Below, piece by piece: positions 7,617-16,301 of a stretch of 17,365 nucleotides of DNA. The stretch's first letter is position 1. Every line of letters begins with the position of its first letter. The position numbers were made by a program, and so were the translations under genes. The stretch comes from Treponema sp. Its GTDB lineage: Bacteria; Spirochaetota; Spirochaetia; Treponematales; Treponemataceae. The notes beneath the pieces are model-generated. The model did no database searches. It saw nothing but the letters and a program-made list of their open reading frames with translations, and had not been told where the DNA came from. The stretch is taken from contig DLYJ01000210.1 of the NCBI GenBank assembly GCA_003447785.1, positions 1-17,365 of the forward strand, written 5' to 3'.

Positions 7617-8048
7617 ATGAACGAACTTTCACTTTTTAACGACTTATTTAACGATTTTGGTTATGATGGATGCCTGATGCCATCAATTAAATTGACAAAG
7701 GCGTTCCATACTCCTAGAGTAGATGTCAAAGAAGAAAAAGGCAACTACCAGCTGGAAATGGATCTTCCTGGAATGAGCGACAAAGACGTAGATATTGAAC
7801 TCGACAGGAACGTTCTGACAATCAGTTCCAAGAAAGAAGATAAAAAGGACGAAAAGAAAGAAGAAAAGGACGGCGCAAAGTGGCTCATCCACGAACGCTC
7901 AGCAATGCAGTTTACCCGTAGCTTTACTCTGCCGGAAGATGTTGACAGCGAAAATCTGAGCGCCCATGTAAAAGACGGAATTCTTACCGTTACAATGCCA
8001 CGAAAAGCCCTCGCTTCTCCAAAACGCATTGCAATTACAGCAGCCTAA
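7617..8048 (+). CDS. Small heat-shock protein, Hsp20/alpha-crystallin family
   Basis: ATP-independent cytoplasmic holdase chaperone that binds unfolding proteins and passes them to the ATP-dependent chaperones. At 143 aa it has normal family length. Residues 1-33 form a short hydrophobic N-terminal arm; the alpha-crystallin domain begins at about Thr32-Pro33 and contains the conserved DLPG stretch (about 49-52), the strand around NVLTIS, and the family signature Ala117-x3-Gly121-Ile-Leu-x-Val. Ile138-Ala-Ile140 is the C-terminal I-x-I motif used in oligomer contacts. A very charged Lys/Glu/Asp stretch at about 72-86 lies in the loop normally used for dimer swapping. The gene stands alone between a sigma-54 promoter and its own terminator, so it is probably controlled by an RpoN activator. 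No CIRCE-like inverted repeat is present. Confidence 0.95.
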   Translation: MNELSLFNDLFNDFGYDGCLMPSIKLTKAFHTPRVDVKEEKGNYQLEMDLPGMSDKDVDIELDRNVLTISSKKEDKKDEKKEEKDGAKWLIHERSAMQFTRSFTLPEDVDSENLSAHVKDGILTVTMPRKALASPKRIAITAA

Positions 8049-8066
8049 AAGCTGATTAACCTTAGT

Positions 8067-8106
8067 AAAAACCGTGCCGGTACCGGATGCCGTCACGGTT
8101 TTTTTG
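8067..8106 (+). terminator. Terminator after hsp20
   Basis: AAAAACCGTG (8067-8076) pairs with CACGGTTTTT (8094-8103), enclosing a 17-base segment that contains the palindrome CCGGTACCGG, and the T run goes on to 8105. A-rich 5' and T-rich 3' flanks could allow activity in both directions. Confidence 0.85.
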
Positions 8107-8120
8107 TTCTTTTTTCCCAC

Positions 8121-8148
8121 TTGCAAATCTGACAAAGTCCGTTAAACT
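8121..8148 (+). promoter_or_regulatory. Possible promoter of the membrane-protein pair
   Basis: TTGCAA at 8121-8126 and TAAACT at 8143-8148 are four-of-six matches to the -35 and -10 hexamers with a 16-base spacer. Transcription would start at about 8155, which is the ATG itself. Moderate sequence match only. Confidence 0.4.
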
Positions 8149-8154
8149 TTATGT

Positions 8155-8979
8155 ATGGACGAATTGTCTAAAGGTAAAGACAAAAAAGGATTTCTCATTT
8201 TTCAAATCGCTCTCTGCGTTCTGGTGTGTACATTGAGCGCCGCATTCTTTTGTTACAAACTTGCAGAAATGATTGCATCCGAAACTTCTTTTACAGGCAT
8301 TCAGCAGGAAGGTATCAGCAGACAGATTGAAGGCGACAATCCTGTCCTGAACATTCTTCAAAATATATATCTCGGCCGGATTCCTGCGGCAATGCTTGAT
8401 ATAGACGCGCTGGATTTTAATTCAACAGTACCACCGGCTGTAAAACAGTACATGGCGGACTTTAAAAACTTCCATCGTTATTCAATTGAAAAAGAAAAAG
8501 GTTTTACCACATCAATCGACACAAGAACCTTTATATTTAACAGCCCCGTGATAAAGGAATATTTTAAAAAGGAAAAAAATGATGAGTCGGCCGCACGCGC
8601 CGCAATCGTTCCCTATTATTTTATCCAGAATGTTAATTCAATAGAAAAACAAAAAACACAAAAATCAGTTTACAAGGCATATATCGACAATTTTGTAAGC
8701 GGCAGGGTTTCGCTGGACAAGCACAGCGCCAATGTAATCTGCCTGTACGTGTACGCCTGTTACGAAAGTGCCGCAAAACCGCTGGACTACGCGCTCTTAA
8801 AGGAACAGATCGACCGTTATCTTGATGCGTACAAAAATGACTTTGGCGTAAACGGAGCCATGAGTGAGCAGGGAAACTACCTCAAAACCGCCCGGGAAGT
8901 GCTCAGAATCAAGCCAAAGGGAAAGGGCTGGCTCCCGCAGAACCGGATACAGCCTTTTACACGGGACAATCTTTTGTAA
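8155..8979 (+). CDS. Single-pass membrane protein of unknown function, 274 aa
   Basis: I do not recognise a family. A short basic N-terminus (KGKDKKG) precedes one hydrophobic helix at about 13-36, and the remaining 235 or so residues are soluble, mixed helical and charged, with no further membrane segment. The topology suggests an N-terminal anchor with the bulk outside the cytoplasm, or an uncleaved signal. The C-terminus is basic (KPKGKGW). An in-frame TAA at 8143-8145 and the lack of any upstream start make the ATG at 8155 the first possible start, yet no Shine-Dalgarno precedes it. Sixteen bases... a short gap of fifteen bases separates it from the next membrane-protein gene, so the two are probably co-transcribed and may act together. 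No catalytic motif is visible. Confidence 0.75.
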   Translation: MDELSKGKDKKGFLIFQIALCVLVCTLSAAFFCYKLAEMIASETSFTGIQQEGISRQIEGDNPVLNILQNIYLGRIPAAMLDIDALDFNSTVPPAVKQYMADFKNFHRYSIEKEKGFTTSIDTRTFIFNSPVIKEYFKKEKNDESAARAAIVPYYFIQNVNSIEKQKTQKSVYKAYIDNFVSGRVSLDKHSANVICLYVYACYESAAKPLDYALLKEQIDRYLDAYKNDFGVNGAMSEQGNYLKTAREVLRIKPKGKGWLPQNRIQPFTRDNLL

Positions 8980-8994
8980 GGTGGGGAAAAGAAA

Positions 8995-9945
8995 ATGAAT
9001 TCAATCGAAAAGCTGAAAAACACCCGTGACGCCGCCTTAACCCTGGCAATTTCTTTCGTGGTATTTACCCTTTCGTCGCTGTATGCGCAGAACGGCTACA
9101 TCAAGCTGAACGTAACGCTCTTTCCTCAAATCGTTGTTTTTGTAATTTTCGGGTTTTTGCACGCTTACAATGTGTGGACATTTGAAATCAGTGCCGGCTC
9201 TTCAGGCGGTGTGGGAATGCTCACCGGATATTTTTTTATGTATTCGGCATGGTACAACGTAATACTTTTGAGCGAGAGCGGAATCGGCTATGTGGAATGG
9301 TTTATAGTTCTGCTCGTGCTAGGTTCGAGTTTTTTTAATCAGTTATTTTCGCGCCCGTTCAGGATGCCTCAGCTCAACACCCAGCGGCCCCTGGTACTCA
9401 TCTTTTTTGGGATAATGCTTTTTTTAATCAAAATCTTCCTTTATCATTTGTTTTCGGACAACATTTATGATTCAACATTCCTGATAAACGATACCGCGCG
9501 GTTTATCGTCTTTGTTTTTTCAATTCTTGGGGCGGCAGTTCTTCTGATTCAATTGATTCGTTTTGCCCGCCACCGTTTGAATATGGATATTCCGCCCAAA
9601 AATTCTGCTCTGTCATTTGCACGGCGGGCCTGCCTTGCAGTTCTGGCCGCAGTAAAGGCTTTTATCCGCCTGCTGGGAACTCTTGTAAGCGGACCGTATG
9701 TGATATTGATTCTTGCCGTTGCAGGGCTTTTAGTATTTGGAATCAGTTTTTTTGTTGCCAATAAAATTTACCGCGATGTTCTTCTCCTTGTTGAACCAAT
9801 CCTTGAGAGGCTCCTTTCTACCGGTAAAAACTCGGTTTATCCGTCAATTTTTTATTATACCTGTCAGCTTGTGTGCGTAAGCATCATTCTCCTTTACAGT
9901 GCCGTCCGCGAAACTCAGGTACAGAAAACAGCCCTTTCATCGTAA
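8995..9945 (+). CDS. Polytopic membrane protein of unknown function, 316 aa
   Basis: Inner-membrane protein with about eight hydrophobic segments, at roughly 13-31, 41-62, 72-95, 99-115, 130-150, 167-189, 230-256 and 282-305; a ninth candidate at about 209-228 is more basic and may be amphipathic. A cytoplasmic-looking basic stretch (RFARHRLN) lies near 189-196. There is no nucleotide-binding motif, transporter signature or recognisable catalytic residue set, so no family is named. AAGGTGGGG at 8978-8986 overlaps the end of the previous gene and serves as ribosome site, which supports co-expression with the single-pass protein upstream. The 86-base gap after it holds the chemoreceptor promoter and only a weak AT hairpin, so read-through into the chemoreceptor gene is possible. 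Confidence 0.8.
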   Translation: MNSIEKLKNTRDAALTLAISFVVFTLSSLYAQNGYIKLNVTLFPQIVVFVIFGFLHAYNVWTFEISAGSSGGVGMLTGYFFMYSAWYNVILLSESGIGYVEWFIVLLVLGSSFFNQLFSRPFRMPQLNTQRPLVLIFFGIMLFLIKIFLYHLFSDNIYDSTFLINDTARFIVFVFSILGAAVLLIQLIRFARHRLNMDIPPKNSALSFARRACLAVLAAVKAFIRLLGTLVSGPYVILILAVAGLLVFGISFFVANKIYRDVLLLVEPILERLLSTGKNSVYPSIFYYTCQLVCVSIILLYSAVRETQVQKTALSS

Positions 9946-9963
9946 TTATAACTTTTTAAATAG

Positions 9964-9981
9964 AATATGGTTTTTCATATT
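9964..9981 (+). repeat. Short inverted repeat upstream of the chemoreceptor gene
   Basis: AATATG (9964-9969) and CATATT (9976-9981) form a perfect 6-bp inverted repeat around GTTTTT. It could be a weak hairpin or an operator, since it sits just upstream of the putative -10 element. There is no adjoining T run of terminator quality. Confidence 0.4.
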
Positions 9982-9986
9982 ATTTA

Positions 9987-9995
9987 TGTTAGAAT
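9987..9995 (+). promoter_or_regulatory. Extended -10 promoter of the chemoreceptor gene
   Basis: TGTTAGAAT at 9987-9995 is TGn plus TAGAAT (five of six to the -10 consensus). No convincing -35, and no sigma-28 motif (TAAA-N15-GCCGATAA) is found. The expected start near 10001 leaves a 30-base leader containing the AGAGG ribosome site at 10019-10023. Confidence 0.5.
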
Positions 9996-10031
9996 TTCGG
10001 GATACACCAAATTTTTCCAGAGGTACACAAT

Positions 10032-11840
10032 ATGGAATTAAAACGGCGAGGTTCATTATTCGCAAAAATTTTAGGCGGTTATATCATTGCGGTTCTTGCT
10101 ATCGTGATTCTTACCTTTATTATTATCCGTTCATCCGAAAGTTTTTCATCTAAGGCAGAGTATGTAGATAGTACGATTCTCCCAAACACACTCAAGGCAA
10201 AAGATTTGCAGCTGCATGTAATTCAGGTACAGCAGTGGCTTACTGATATTTCAGCTACCCGCGGGGCTCCAGGCTATGATGACGGCTTTGACGAAGCAAA
10301 GCAGCATGCCGAAGCATTTACCGCAATTGTAAATGAATTCAAGGATTTCTATAAAAGTCATAATGATAGTGAAAAAGTTGCTTCCCTTGAATCCATGCAG
10401 AAAGCCTTTGACGGTTATTATGCCATTGGTCAGGAAATGGCTCATGCTTACATTAAATACGGACCTGCAGAAGGCAATAAAATTATGGAAGAATTTGACC
10501 CGTATGCAGAAAAAATTGATGAACTCGTAACGGCTTTTGTTGATGATTTGAGCTCAATGCTGGTAGGCAATATTAATTCAATTGCTTCCGACTCAAAAGG
10601 CCTTGTATCCCGCACGGGAATCATCAGTGTTATTGATACCATCATTTTATTTGTTCTTGGAATCATAATTTCCATGGGAATCGTTAAGCCGATTAAACGC
10701 GTTGTTGCAATTCTCAAGGATATCAGCGAAGGAGAGGGAGACCTTACCAGAAGTATTGAAGTTAATTCAGCGGACGAAATCGGTCTTATGGCACAATACT
10801 TTAACGAAACATTCTCAAAAATCAGAAATCTCGTAAGTATTGTTCAGACACAGTCGCAGAATCTCGGAAGCTGCGGCAGCAACCTTGCTTCAAATATGAC
10901 AGAAACAGCGGCCGCAATCAATCAGATTTCTGCCAACATTAAGAGTATTCAGAACCAGACTATCAATCAGAGTGCAAGTGTTTCAGAAACAAGCAGCACT
11001 ATGGAACAGATTTCTGCCGGAATCGACAGGCTTAATTCGCTCATCAAGGAACAGTCGGCAAGCATCAACGATTCTTCATCAGAAATCGGCAAATTAATCC
11101 GTCATATTGAAGAATCAACAGAAACTTTGACAAAAAACAACGAAAACATCATGCACCTTTCAGACACTTCAGAGCAGGGTAAAATTGCGCTGCAGCAGAT
11201 TACAGGTGCGATTGAAGAAGTTCAGGTTGAATCCCAGGGTCTGCGTGAAATCAGTGCCGTTATTCAAAGCATTGCCGAAGAAACAAACCTTCTTGCCATG
11301 AACGCGGCAATCGAAGCAGCTCATGCCGGCGAAAGCGGTAAGGGGTTTGCCGTTGTAGCAGCAGAAGTTCGTAAACTTGCAGAATCTTCAACCAAGCAGA
11401 CAAAGACAATTGAAGCTGCCCTTCAAAAAATTACAGTTTCGATTGAAGATGTAACAAAACATGCTCAGGAAGTAGTTGAAAAATTCCATCTCATTGAAAA
11501 AGAAGTAGGTGTTGTTTCAAAACAGGAATCGACAATCCTCAAGACGATGGAAGAACAGACTGCCAACAGCCGTAAGGTAATGGATTCAATAGGTATAATC
11601 AACGACATTACCAAAAAAGTTCAGCAGAGCTCTTTCGAAATGCTTGAAGGCAGCCGACAGATTACCAAAGAAGCTCAGAACATGAACGTAATTACCCAGG
11701 AAATCAGCGGCGGTATGACCGAAATGGCAACCGGTGCAGATCAGATTACCGAGGCAGTTGCCACAGTAAACGAACTGACCGAAGACACTAAAAACAGCAT
11801 CGCTTCACTTACTACAGAAGTTCACAAGTTTAAGGTGTAG
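10032..11840 (+). CDS. Methyl-accepting chemotaxis protein, 602 aa
   Basis: Transmembrane chemoreceptor that signals to the CheA-CheW complex. A first membrane helix (about 13-33), a periplasmic helical sensor region (about 34-195), a second membrane helix (about 196-218) and a HAMP linker (about 217-270, with the EGEGDLTR stretch) are followed by the long cytoplasmic coiled coil. The conserved hairpin tip spans about 413-450, with [19 protein letters not shown] and [16 protein letters not shown]. The sensor begins with an [15 protein letters not shown] segment, which suggests a helical-bundle rather than a Cache sensor; the ligand is unknown. No CheR-tethering pentapeptide is present at the C-terminus. 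AGAGG lies eight bases before the ATG. It appears to be a single-gene unit and converges on sbcC after 12 bases. Confidence 0.97.
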   Translation: MELKRRGSLFAKILGGYIIAVLAIVILTFIIIRSSESFSSKAEYVDSTILPNTLKAKDLQLHVIQVQQWLTDISATRGAPGYDDGFDEAKQHAEAFTAIVNEFKDFYKSHNDSEKVASLESMQKAFDGYYAIGQEMAHAYIKYGPAEGNKIMEEFDPYAEKIDELVTAFVDDLSSMLVGNINSIASDSKGLVSRTGIISVIDTIILFVLGIIISMGIVKPIKRVVAILKDISEGEGDLTRSIEVNSADEIGLMAQYFNETFSKIRNLVSIVQTQSQNLGSCGSNLASNMTETAAAINQISANIKSIQNQTINQSASVSETSSTMEQISAGIDRLNSLIKEQSASINDSSSEIGKLIRHIEESTETLTKNNENIMHLSDTSEQGKIALQQITGAIEEVQVESQGLREISAVIQSIAEETNLLAMNAAIEAAHAGESGKGFAVVAAEVRKLAESSTKQTKTIEAALQKITVSIEDVTKHAQEVVEKFHLIEKEVGVVSKQESTILKTMEEQTANSRKVMDSIGIINDITKKVQQSSFEMLEGSRQITKEAQNMNVITQEISGGMTEMATGADQITEAVATVNELTEDTKNSIASLTTEVHKFKV

Positions 11841-11852
11841 ACCAGGTTCCGG

Positions 11853-14800
11853 TTATCTGTGAGTAATTCCAGAGCCGCGTAGCTCACTCACGCCGCCTGC
11901 TTTTTTGACGGCCTCAATCTTCTGAGGAAACTCGTTGATAACTGCGTCGACGTGAGTGATAATTCCAAGCATTTTGCCCGAGTTCTGGAGGCGCTTGAGG
12001 GCGTTGATTGCTTCGGTGAGCGGGTCTCCGCTGAGTGTTCCAAAGCCTTCGTCCAGAAAGAGCGAATCAACCCGTATATTCTGGCTGGCAAGTTCTGCGA
12101 TTCCCAGGGCAAGGGACAGACTGATTATAAATTTTTCGCCGCCGCTCATGTTGGAAACAGGCCTGTCTTCTTTTGAATCAGGATAGTTTATATCGTGAAC
12201 CATAAAACTTACCGAATCATCCTTTTGAACAAGGGTGTACTTTCCGCTGATTCCAAAAAGATACTGATTTGCCTTGATAATCAGGTTCTTAAAAGCCAGC
12301 CCCTGAACAAATACATCAAAGTCAGAACCGTCTTTAACACCGATAATATCTTTTAATTCATTCCACAAGGTAAAGCTTTCTGCTGCAGCCTCATATTCCC
12401 TGATAATTATCTGGTTTTCTTTTGCCTGCTCTTCGTTACTCTTAAGCGTCTGTTGAATCGCACCTATTTCTCCGGCTGCGCTGGTCTGGCGCTCTGTAAT
12501 TTCTTCTTTTTCATTTTCCAGTTCTTCCAGGGTTTTCTGGGTGAGCGCCTTTTTTGAATGCTCCTGATATTCAGCAATGGCAGTTTTTAAATTTGCTTTA
12601 GTTTCTGAATCAAGCCGTGCAAGTTCATCCTTTTGTGCGCGCAGCTGCTCCAGTTCATTTTCTTCCACAAAGCATTTATTGAATTCATCTGCGTCCTTAA
12701 AGCTGTTTTTCCTGAGAACCTCGTCCAGCTCTTTTTTTGACTGAGAAAGTTTTGGTTCATCTTTAGAAATCTGGTCAGTTAAAAGCTTAATCCTCTCCTG
12801 GGCATTATTTTTATCTGTTGAATTTTCATTGTAAGCGCTTTCGGCATTTTCTTTTGCTTCTTTTAAAAGCGCGTGCTGTGTGTCGAACTGCTCCCTTTCT
12901 TCCTGTACAAGCTTTTCGCCAAAAATCTCAGTCCGCGTCTTCTGAAGAGATTCAAGTTCTTCCTTAAGTTTTTGAACTTCTGCCGTTTCTTCGGTAAGAG
13001 ACTTCTGGAGTTCATCTGTTTTCAGAGAATCAAGCTGCAGGCGGGTTTCTGCAAGCAGTTTTTCTGTCCGGCCGGCTCTGTCTTCAACGGTTTTGTAAAG
13101 TTCAGAGCGTTTTTCAAGTTCAGAAATTGCAGTTTCTGCGTCCATTGTTTCTGAAAGACTTAAATTCCACAGGTCCAGGATTTTGTTGATTCCATCCTTT
13201 ACTGATTGAATCTGGTCAGAAAGTTCCTTATGCTGCTTTCTGAAGTTGTTCAGATCAGCCTGCATTACAGTAAGTTCATTATTCAATTCATTTTTATGGT
13301 TTTGAACTTCTGCAATTTTTTTGTTCAGGGCGGTGATTCGTTCCGCCAGATTGTCATTTGAAGTGGCCGCTGTGAGCGAAGAATTAAAGGCGCTATCGCA
13401 GAACGGGTGGTCAACAGAGCCGCAGACAGGACAGGGTTTTCCTTTTTCAAGCGTCGCCTGAATCAAATTTGCCACCGAAACATATTCGCTTGAAACAAGG
13501 GTTTTGAGTTCATTGTTAAGCTCAGTGTCGTCGGAATCAAGGGCTGCAAGTTCATTTTCCCAATCTGAAATTTTAGATTCAAGGCCTGCAATCTGCTTAG
13601 TGATAGATTGGAGTTTAGTTTCGTTATCGCTTAACAGTTTTGAATCCTGCGTTAAAACGGCAATTTTTTCAGAAAGTGTTGAATCAGACTTGTTTTGTTC
13701 TATATATTTTACTGAGTCTTCCAGTTCTTTTTTTAACGATATTTCGCTCTGGGACAGCTTATTGCGTTTTTCCTGTGCATTTTTAAGATTTTTCTCTGCA
13801 TCAGATTTTCGTTTGCTTGCCTTATCCAGGTTTTGTGAAACAGGATCGATTTTGGCGTCGAGCTTTGTAACTTCTTCCCAGATTTTCTGCTGCTCAGAAA
13901 GTGATTTTTCAAACTCTTCAAGAGATTTTTTTGCTTTTACGGCTGCTTCCTGGGATTCAACAAAAGCTTGTTCAATTTCAATAAGAGATTCTTTCTGGCT
14001 TTTTAATTGAATTTCCCGCGTGGTCTGTGCATCGTCCAGAGTCTTAAACTCAGTCCAGGCTGCCTTACAGTTTTTTGCCTTGTCCGCATTTTTTAAGATA
14101 AGTTCGGACTGTGCAAAGGCGGCAATTTTCTGTTCAACGTCTTGCCTGCAGCTCCTTGCATTTTCTTCCTTTTCCTTTAAGGCAGAAAGCTGTTCCAGCC
14201 ATGTAAGCTGGGTCTGGATCTGGTCCGCAGCAGAATTCAATTTTTGAACTTCAGCCGTAAGTTCCTTTGTTTTATTGTTGAATTCTTCAATTTGTTCAGC
14301 AGAAAGCGCCTTGAGACTGTCTTTTTTTTCCTTTAAATCGTCGAGCTTCTTTTTTTCTAGAGCCCATCTGTCACAGATTGCAGCTCCAATCTGCCTGTAT
14401 TTTTCAGTGCCGTTGAGTTTTGCAAGAATTTGCGCACGGTTTCGCTCCGAATCTCCTCTGCTTGAACCGTCCCGGATAAAACTGTCAAATTCACCCTGGG
14501 CAAGCATAATCGACCGGCAGAATTGCTCGTAATCCAGCTGAATTATTTCTGTCGTGGCAGCTTTGAGGGAAGCAATTGCCAGACCCGACTGAACCTGGCC
14601 GGTCTGAAGATTTGTAATCTGGCAGGTCGCGGCAACGAGTTTTCCGTCAGATTTCTCCCGGGCCCTATGCTGGCTGAATTCAGAAACATAGGTTCCCCGC
14701 CGGCACTCGTAAGTTACCCGGGCAAGACAGTGTGCGGTGTGGCGCGTCATAAGTTCATTTTCGCTGGAAAGGGAAGACTGGCGCGGAGTGCGTCCGTAGA

Positions 14801-14963
14801 GTGCCAGCGTAATTGCGTCAAGAATAGTCGTTTTTCCGGCTCCGGTCTCGCCGCAAATGACAAACAAATCGTGATTTTTTTTGTAGTCCGGGTGTTCAAG
14901 ATCGATTGACCAGTAGCCTTGGAGCGAGTTGAGGTTTTCTATTTCAATTTTTTTGATTCTCAT
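11853..14963 (-). CDS. sbcC: SbcC, ATPase subunit of the SbcCD nuclease
   Basis: SMC/Rad50-like ATPase that works with SbcD to cut hairpins, cruciforms and protein-blocked DNA ends. At 1036 aa it has normal family length. The N-terminal half of the ATPase head holds the Walker A motif GETGAGKT at 38-45. Two long Glu/Lys/Leu-rich coiled-coil arms (about 180-500 and 530-880) flank the zinc hook Cys511-Pro-Val-Cys514. The C-terminal half of the head has the ABC signature MSGGEK at 939-944 and a Walker B stretch LFLDE with Asp971-Glu972, followed by the D-loop region. All key residues are present, so the protein should be active. The ATG overlaps the sbcD stop in an ATGA arrangement, and GGAGG on the minus strand (14974-14970) is the ribosome site. 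No terminator with a T run is seen at its 3' end. Confidence 0.97.
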   Translation of the reverse strand: MRIKKIEIENLNSLQGYWSIDLEHPDYKKNHDLFVICGETGAGKTTILDAITLALYGRTPRQSSLSSENELMTRHTAHCLARVTYECRRGTYVSEFSQHRAREKSDGKLVAATCQITNLQTGQVQSGLAIASLKAATTEIIQLDYEQFCRSIMLAQGEFDSFIRDGSSRGDSERNRAQILAKLNGTEKYRQIGAAICDRWALEKKKLDDLKEKKDSLKALSAEQIEEFNNKTKELTAEVQKLNSAADQIQTQLTWLEQLSALKEKEENARSCRQDVEQKIAAFAQSELILKNADKAKNCKAAWTEFKTLDDAQTTREIQLKSQKESLIEIEQAFVESQEAAVKAKKSLEEFEKSLSEQQKIWEEVTKLDAKIDPVSQNLDKASKRKSDAEKNLKNAQEKRNKLSQSEISLKKELEDSVKYIEQNKSDSTLSEKIAVLTQDSKLLSDNETKLQSITKQIAGLESKISDWENELAALDSDDTELNNELKTLVSSEYVSVANLIQATLEKGKPCPVCGSVDHPFCDSAFNSSLTAATSNDNLAERITALNKKIAEVQNHKNELNNELTVMQADLNNFRKQHKELSDQIQSVKDGINKILDLWNLSLSETMDAETAISELEKRSELYKTVEDRAGRTEKLLAETRLQLDSLKTDELQKSLTEETAEVQKLKEELESLQKTRTEIFGEKLVQEEREQFDTQHALLKEAKENAESAYNENSTDKNNAQERIKLLTDQISKDEPKLSQSKKELDEVLRKNSFKDADEFNKCFVEENELEQLRAQKDELARLDSETKANLKTAIAEYQEHSKKALTQKTLEELENEKEEITERQTSAAGEIGAIQQTLKSNEEQAKENQIIIREYEAAAESFTLWNELKDIIGVKDGSDFDVFVQGLAFKNLIIKANQYLFGISGKYTLVQKDDSVSFMVHDINYPDSKEDRPVSNMSGGEKFIISLSLALGIAELASQNIRVDSLFLDEGFGTLSGDPLTEAINALKRLQNSGKMLGIITHVDAVINEFPQKIEAVKKAGGVSELRGSGITHR

Positions 14964-16264
14964 TCTCCGCCTCCGTTAAACTGACCGTTTGCAATTTCCA
15001 TAAAAAGAGGAAGAAGGCGTTCAATTCTTGAATCAATTTCCTGTTCGCTCATATTGGGGCTTTTTGCCTTGACCAGAAGTTTAAAAATTTCTTCTTCGTT
15101 AAAACTTTTAAGTTCGTCCATTCCGACTTCGGGCAGACCGTATTTCAGGACGTCCTCAGAAGTTTTTAGCTTCCAGCTTACAACGTTAACATTTCGGGGA
15201 AGTTCTGCAATCAGGTCTTCCAGCTGGTAATGAATATCAATTCCGCTTTCTGGAAGATAATTTATTTCGATATAAGTTTCCTTTTGCGGCGGATTTTTAA
15301 TGAATTTTTCAAGTTCGGCCCGTGCAGTTGCGCAGTTTCCGAAAATCCGCTTAAAGATGATGGTTTGGGGAACCTGTATTTTGGACACAGCCGTGTTGAA
15401 TTCAATTTTTGAAGTTGAATTTTTATCCTGTTGAATTTCTACAAGATTTACATAGCGCGGAATATTTGTCTCGTCAAAACCCATCACGAAGGGTGAGCCT
15501 GAATAGGTAATATTTTTGTTTCCTCCCACCGTCGTTGAATAGTGAATGTGGCCCAGGGCAACATAATTAAATTCCTCCGGAAAAACTGACGCAGAAACCG
15601 TGCCCAGGTTTCCCACAACATCGAGAGAGCGGATTCCATCGTCGCACCTGTCATTTTCTTTAAGCGTTTTACGGCGTCCTTCAAGATCGGCGGCGTAAAG
15701 GTGACCGGTGGCAATGATGGGGAGCGGACGATTGCCGCGGAGTTTTTTTGCGGCTTCAAGCACTCTGGAGTAGAGGGCCCCGTATGCAAGATCAGAAAAA
15801 GTTCCGTCTTCGGCATCTCCGTCAAAATAATTACGAAGTTCACTTTCGTCAGCGTAGGGAACGGCCGCACAAATACCGGTCGCTTTGCCGTCGCTGCCAG
15901 TAACTTCAAACACCATGTCTTCGGGGGTAATATTGCTTACCTGGCCCACCACGTGAATATTCAATGAGGAAAGAATCTGTTTTTCGCTGTCCAGCAGGTC
16001 TCCGGAATCGTGATTTCCACCTGTAACAAAAACATTTTTACAGCATGTTCCCTGAATCGACGCCAGAAAGTTATGAAAAATCTTTTTGGCTTCGTTAGGC
16101 GGGTTTATCTTGTCGTAAATATCGCCCGCAATCACCAGAGCATCTGCTCCGGTCGCAATAATCTGTTCTTTAAGCCAGACCAGAAAAGCTCTGGCCTCGT
16201 CATTTCTGTCAATTTCGTACATCCTGTTGCCAAGATGCCAGTCCGCCGTGTGAATGAATTTCAA
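14960..16264 (-). CDS. sbcD: SbcD, nuclease subunit of the SbcCD complex
   Basis: Mre11-type metallophosphoesterase that supplies the Mn-dependent exo- and endonuclease sites of SbcCD. Family motifs in order are Asp8-x-His10, Gly47-Asp48-x-x-Asp51, Gly83-Asn84-His85-Asp86, the His188 segment (TGHLY) and Gly238-His239-x-His241. The C-terminal part (about 300-434) is the capping and SbcC-contact region. Length (434 aa) is normal. The start is a TTG at 16264-16262: the codon just upstream is a TAA stop, AGAGGA lies six bases before it, and any later start such as Met15 would remove the metal-binding Asp8 and His10. It overlaps sbcC by 4 bases and lies 37 bases after a secreted-protein gene with no terminator between, so all three may be one transcript. 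Confidence 0.96.
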   Translation of the reverse strand: MKFIHTADWHLGNRMYEIDRNDEARAFLVWLKEQIIATGADALVIAGDIYDKINPPNEAKKIFHNFLASIQGTCCKNVFVTGGNHDSGDLLDSEKQILSSLNIHVVGQVSNITPEDMVFEVTGSDGKATGICAAVPYADESELRNYFDGDAEDGTFSDLAYGALYSRVLEAAKKLRGNRPLPIIATGHLYAADLEGRRKTLKENDRCDDGIRSLDVVGNLGTVSASVFPEEFNYVALGHIHYSTTVGGNKNITYSGSPFVMGFDETNIPRYVNLVEIQQDKNSTSKIEFNTAVSKIQVPQTIIFKRIFGNCATARAELEKFIKNPPQKETYIEINYLPESGIDIHYQLEDLIAELPRNVNVVSWKLKTSEDVLKYGLPEVGMDELKSFNEEEIFKLLVKAKSPNMSEQEIDSRIERLLPLFMEIANGQFNGGGE

Positions 16265-16301
16265 TTAATTTCCTCTGTGGTGATGGAGCGACCCGGAATA
16301 A

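Noticed and set aside
9964..9981. Intrinsic terminator after the polytopic membrane protein gene
   Set aside because: Only a 6-bp AT-rich stem without a T run; kept as an inverted repeat and not called a terminator.
9957..9983. Sigma-28 flagellar promoter before the chemoreceptor gene
   Set aside because: A TAAA is present at 9957-9960, but the sequence 15 bases later does not resemble GCCGATAA.
13504..14010. 168-codon plus-strand open frame opposite sbcC
   Set aside because: It is antisense to the coiled-coil arm; the Ser/Phe/Leu-rich product is the mirror of Glu/Lys/Leu codons, and no ribosome site is seen.
15484..15909. 141-codon minus-strand frame inside sbcD
   Set aside because: It is an alternative frame of sbcD, whose own frame carries all phosphoesterase motifs.
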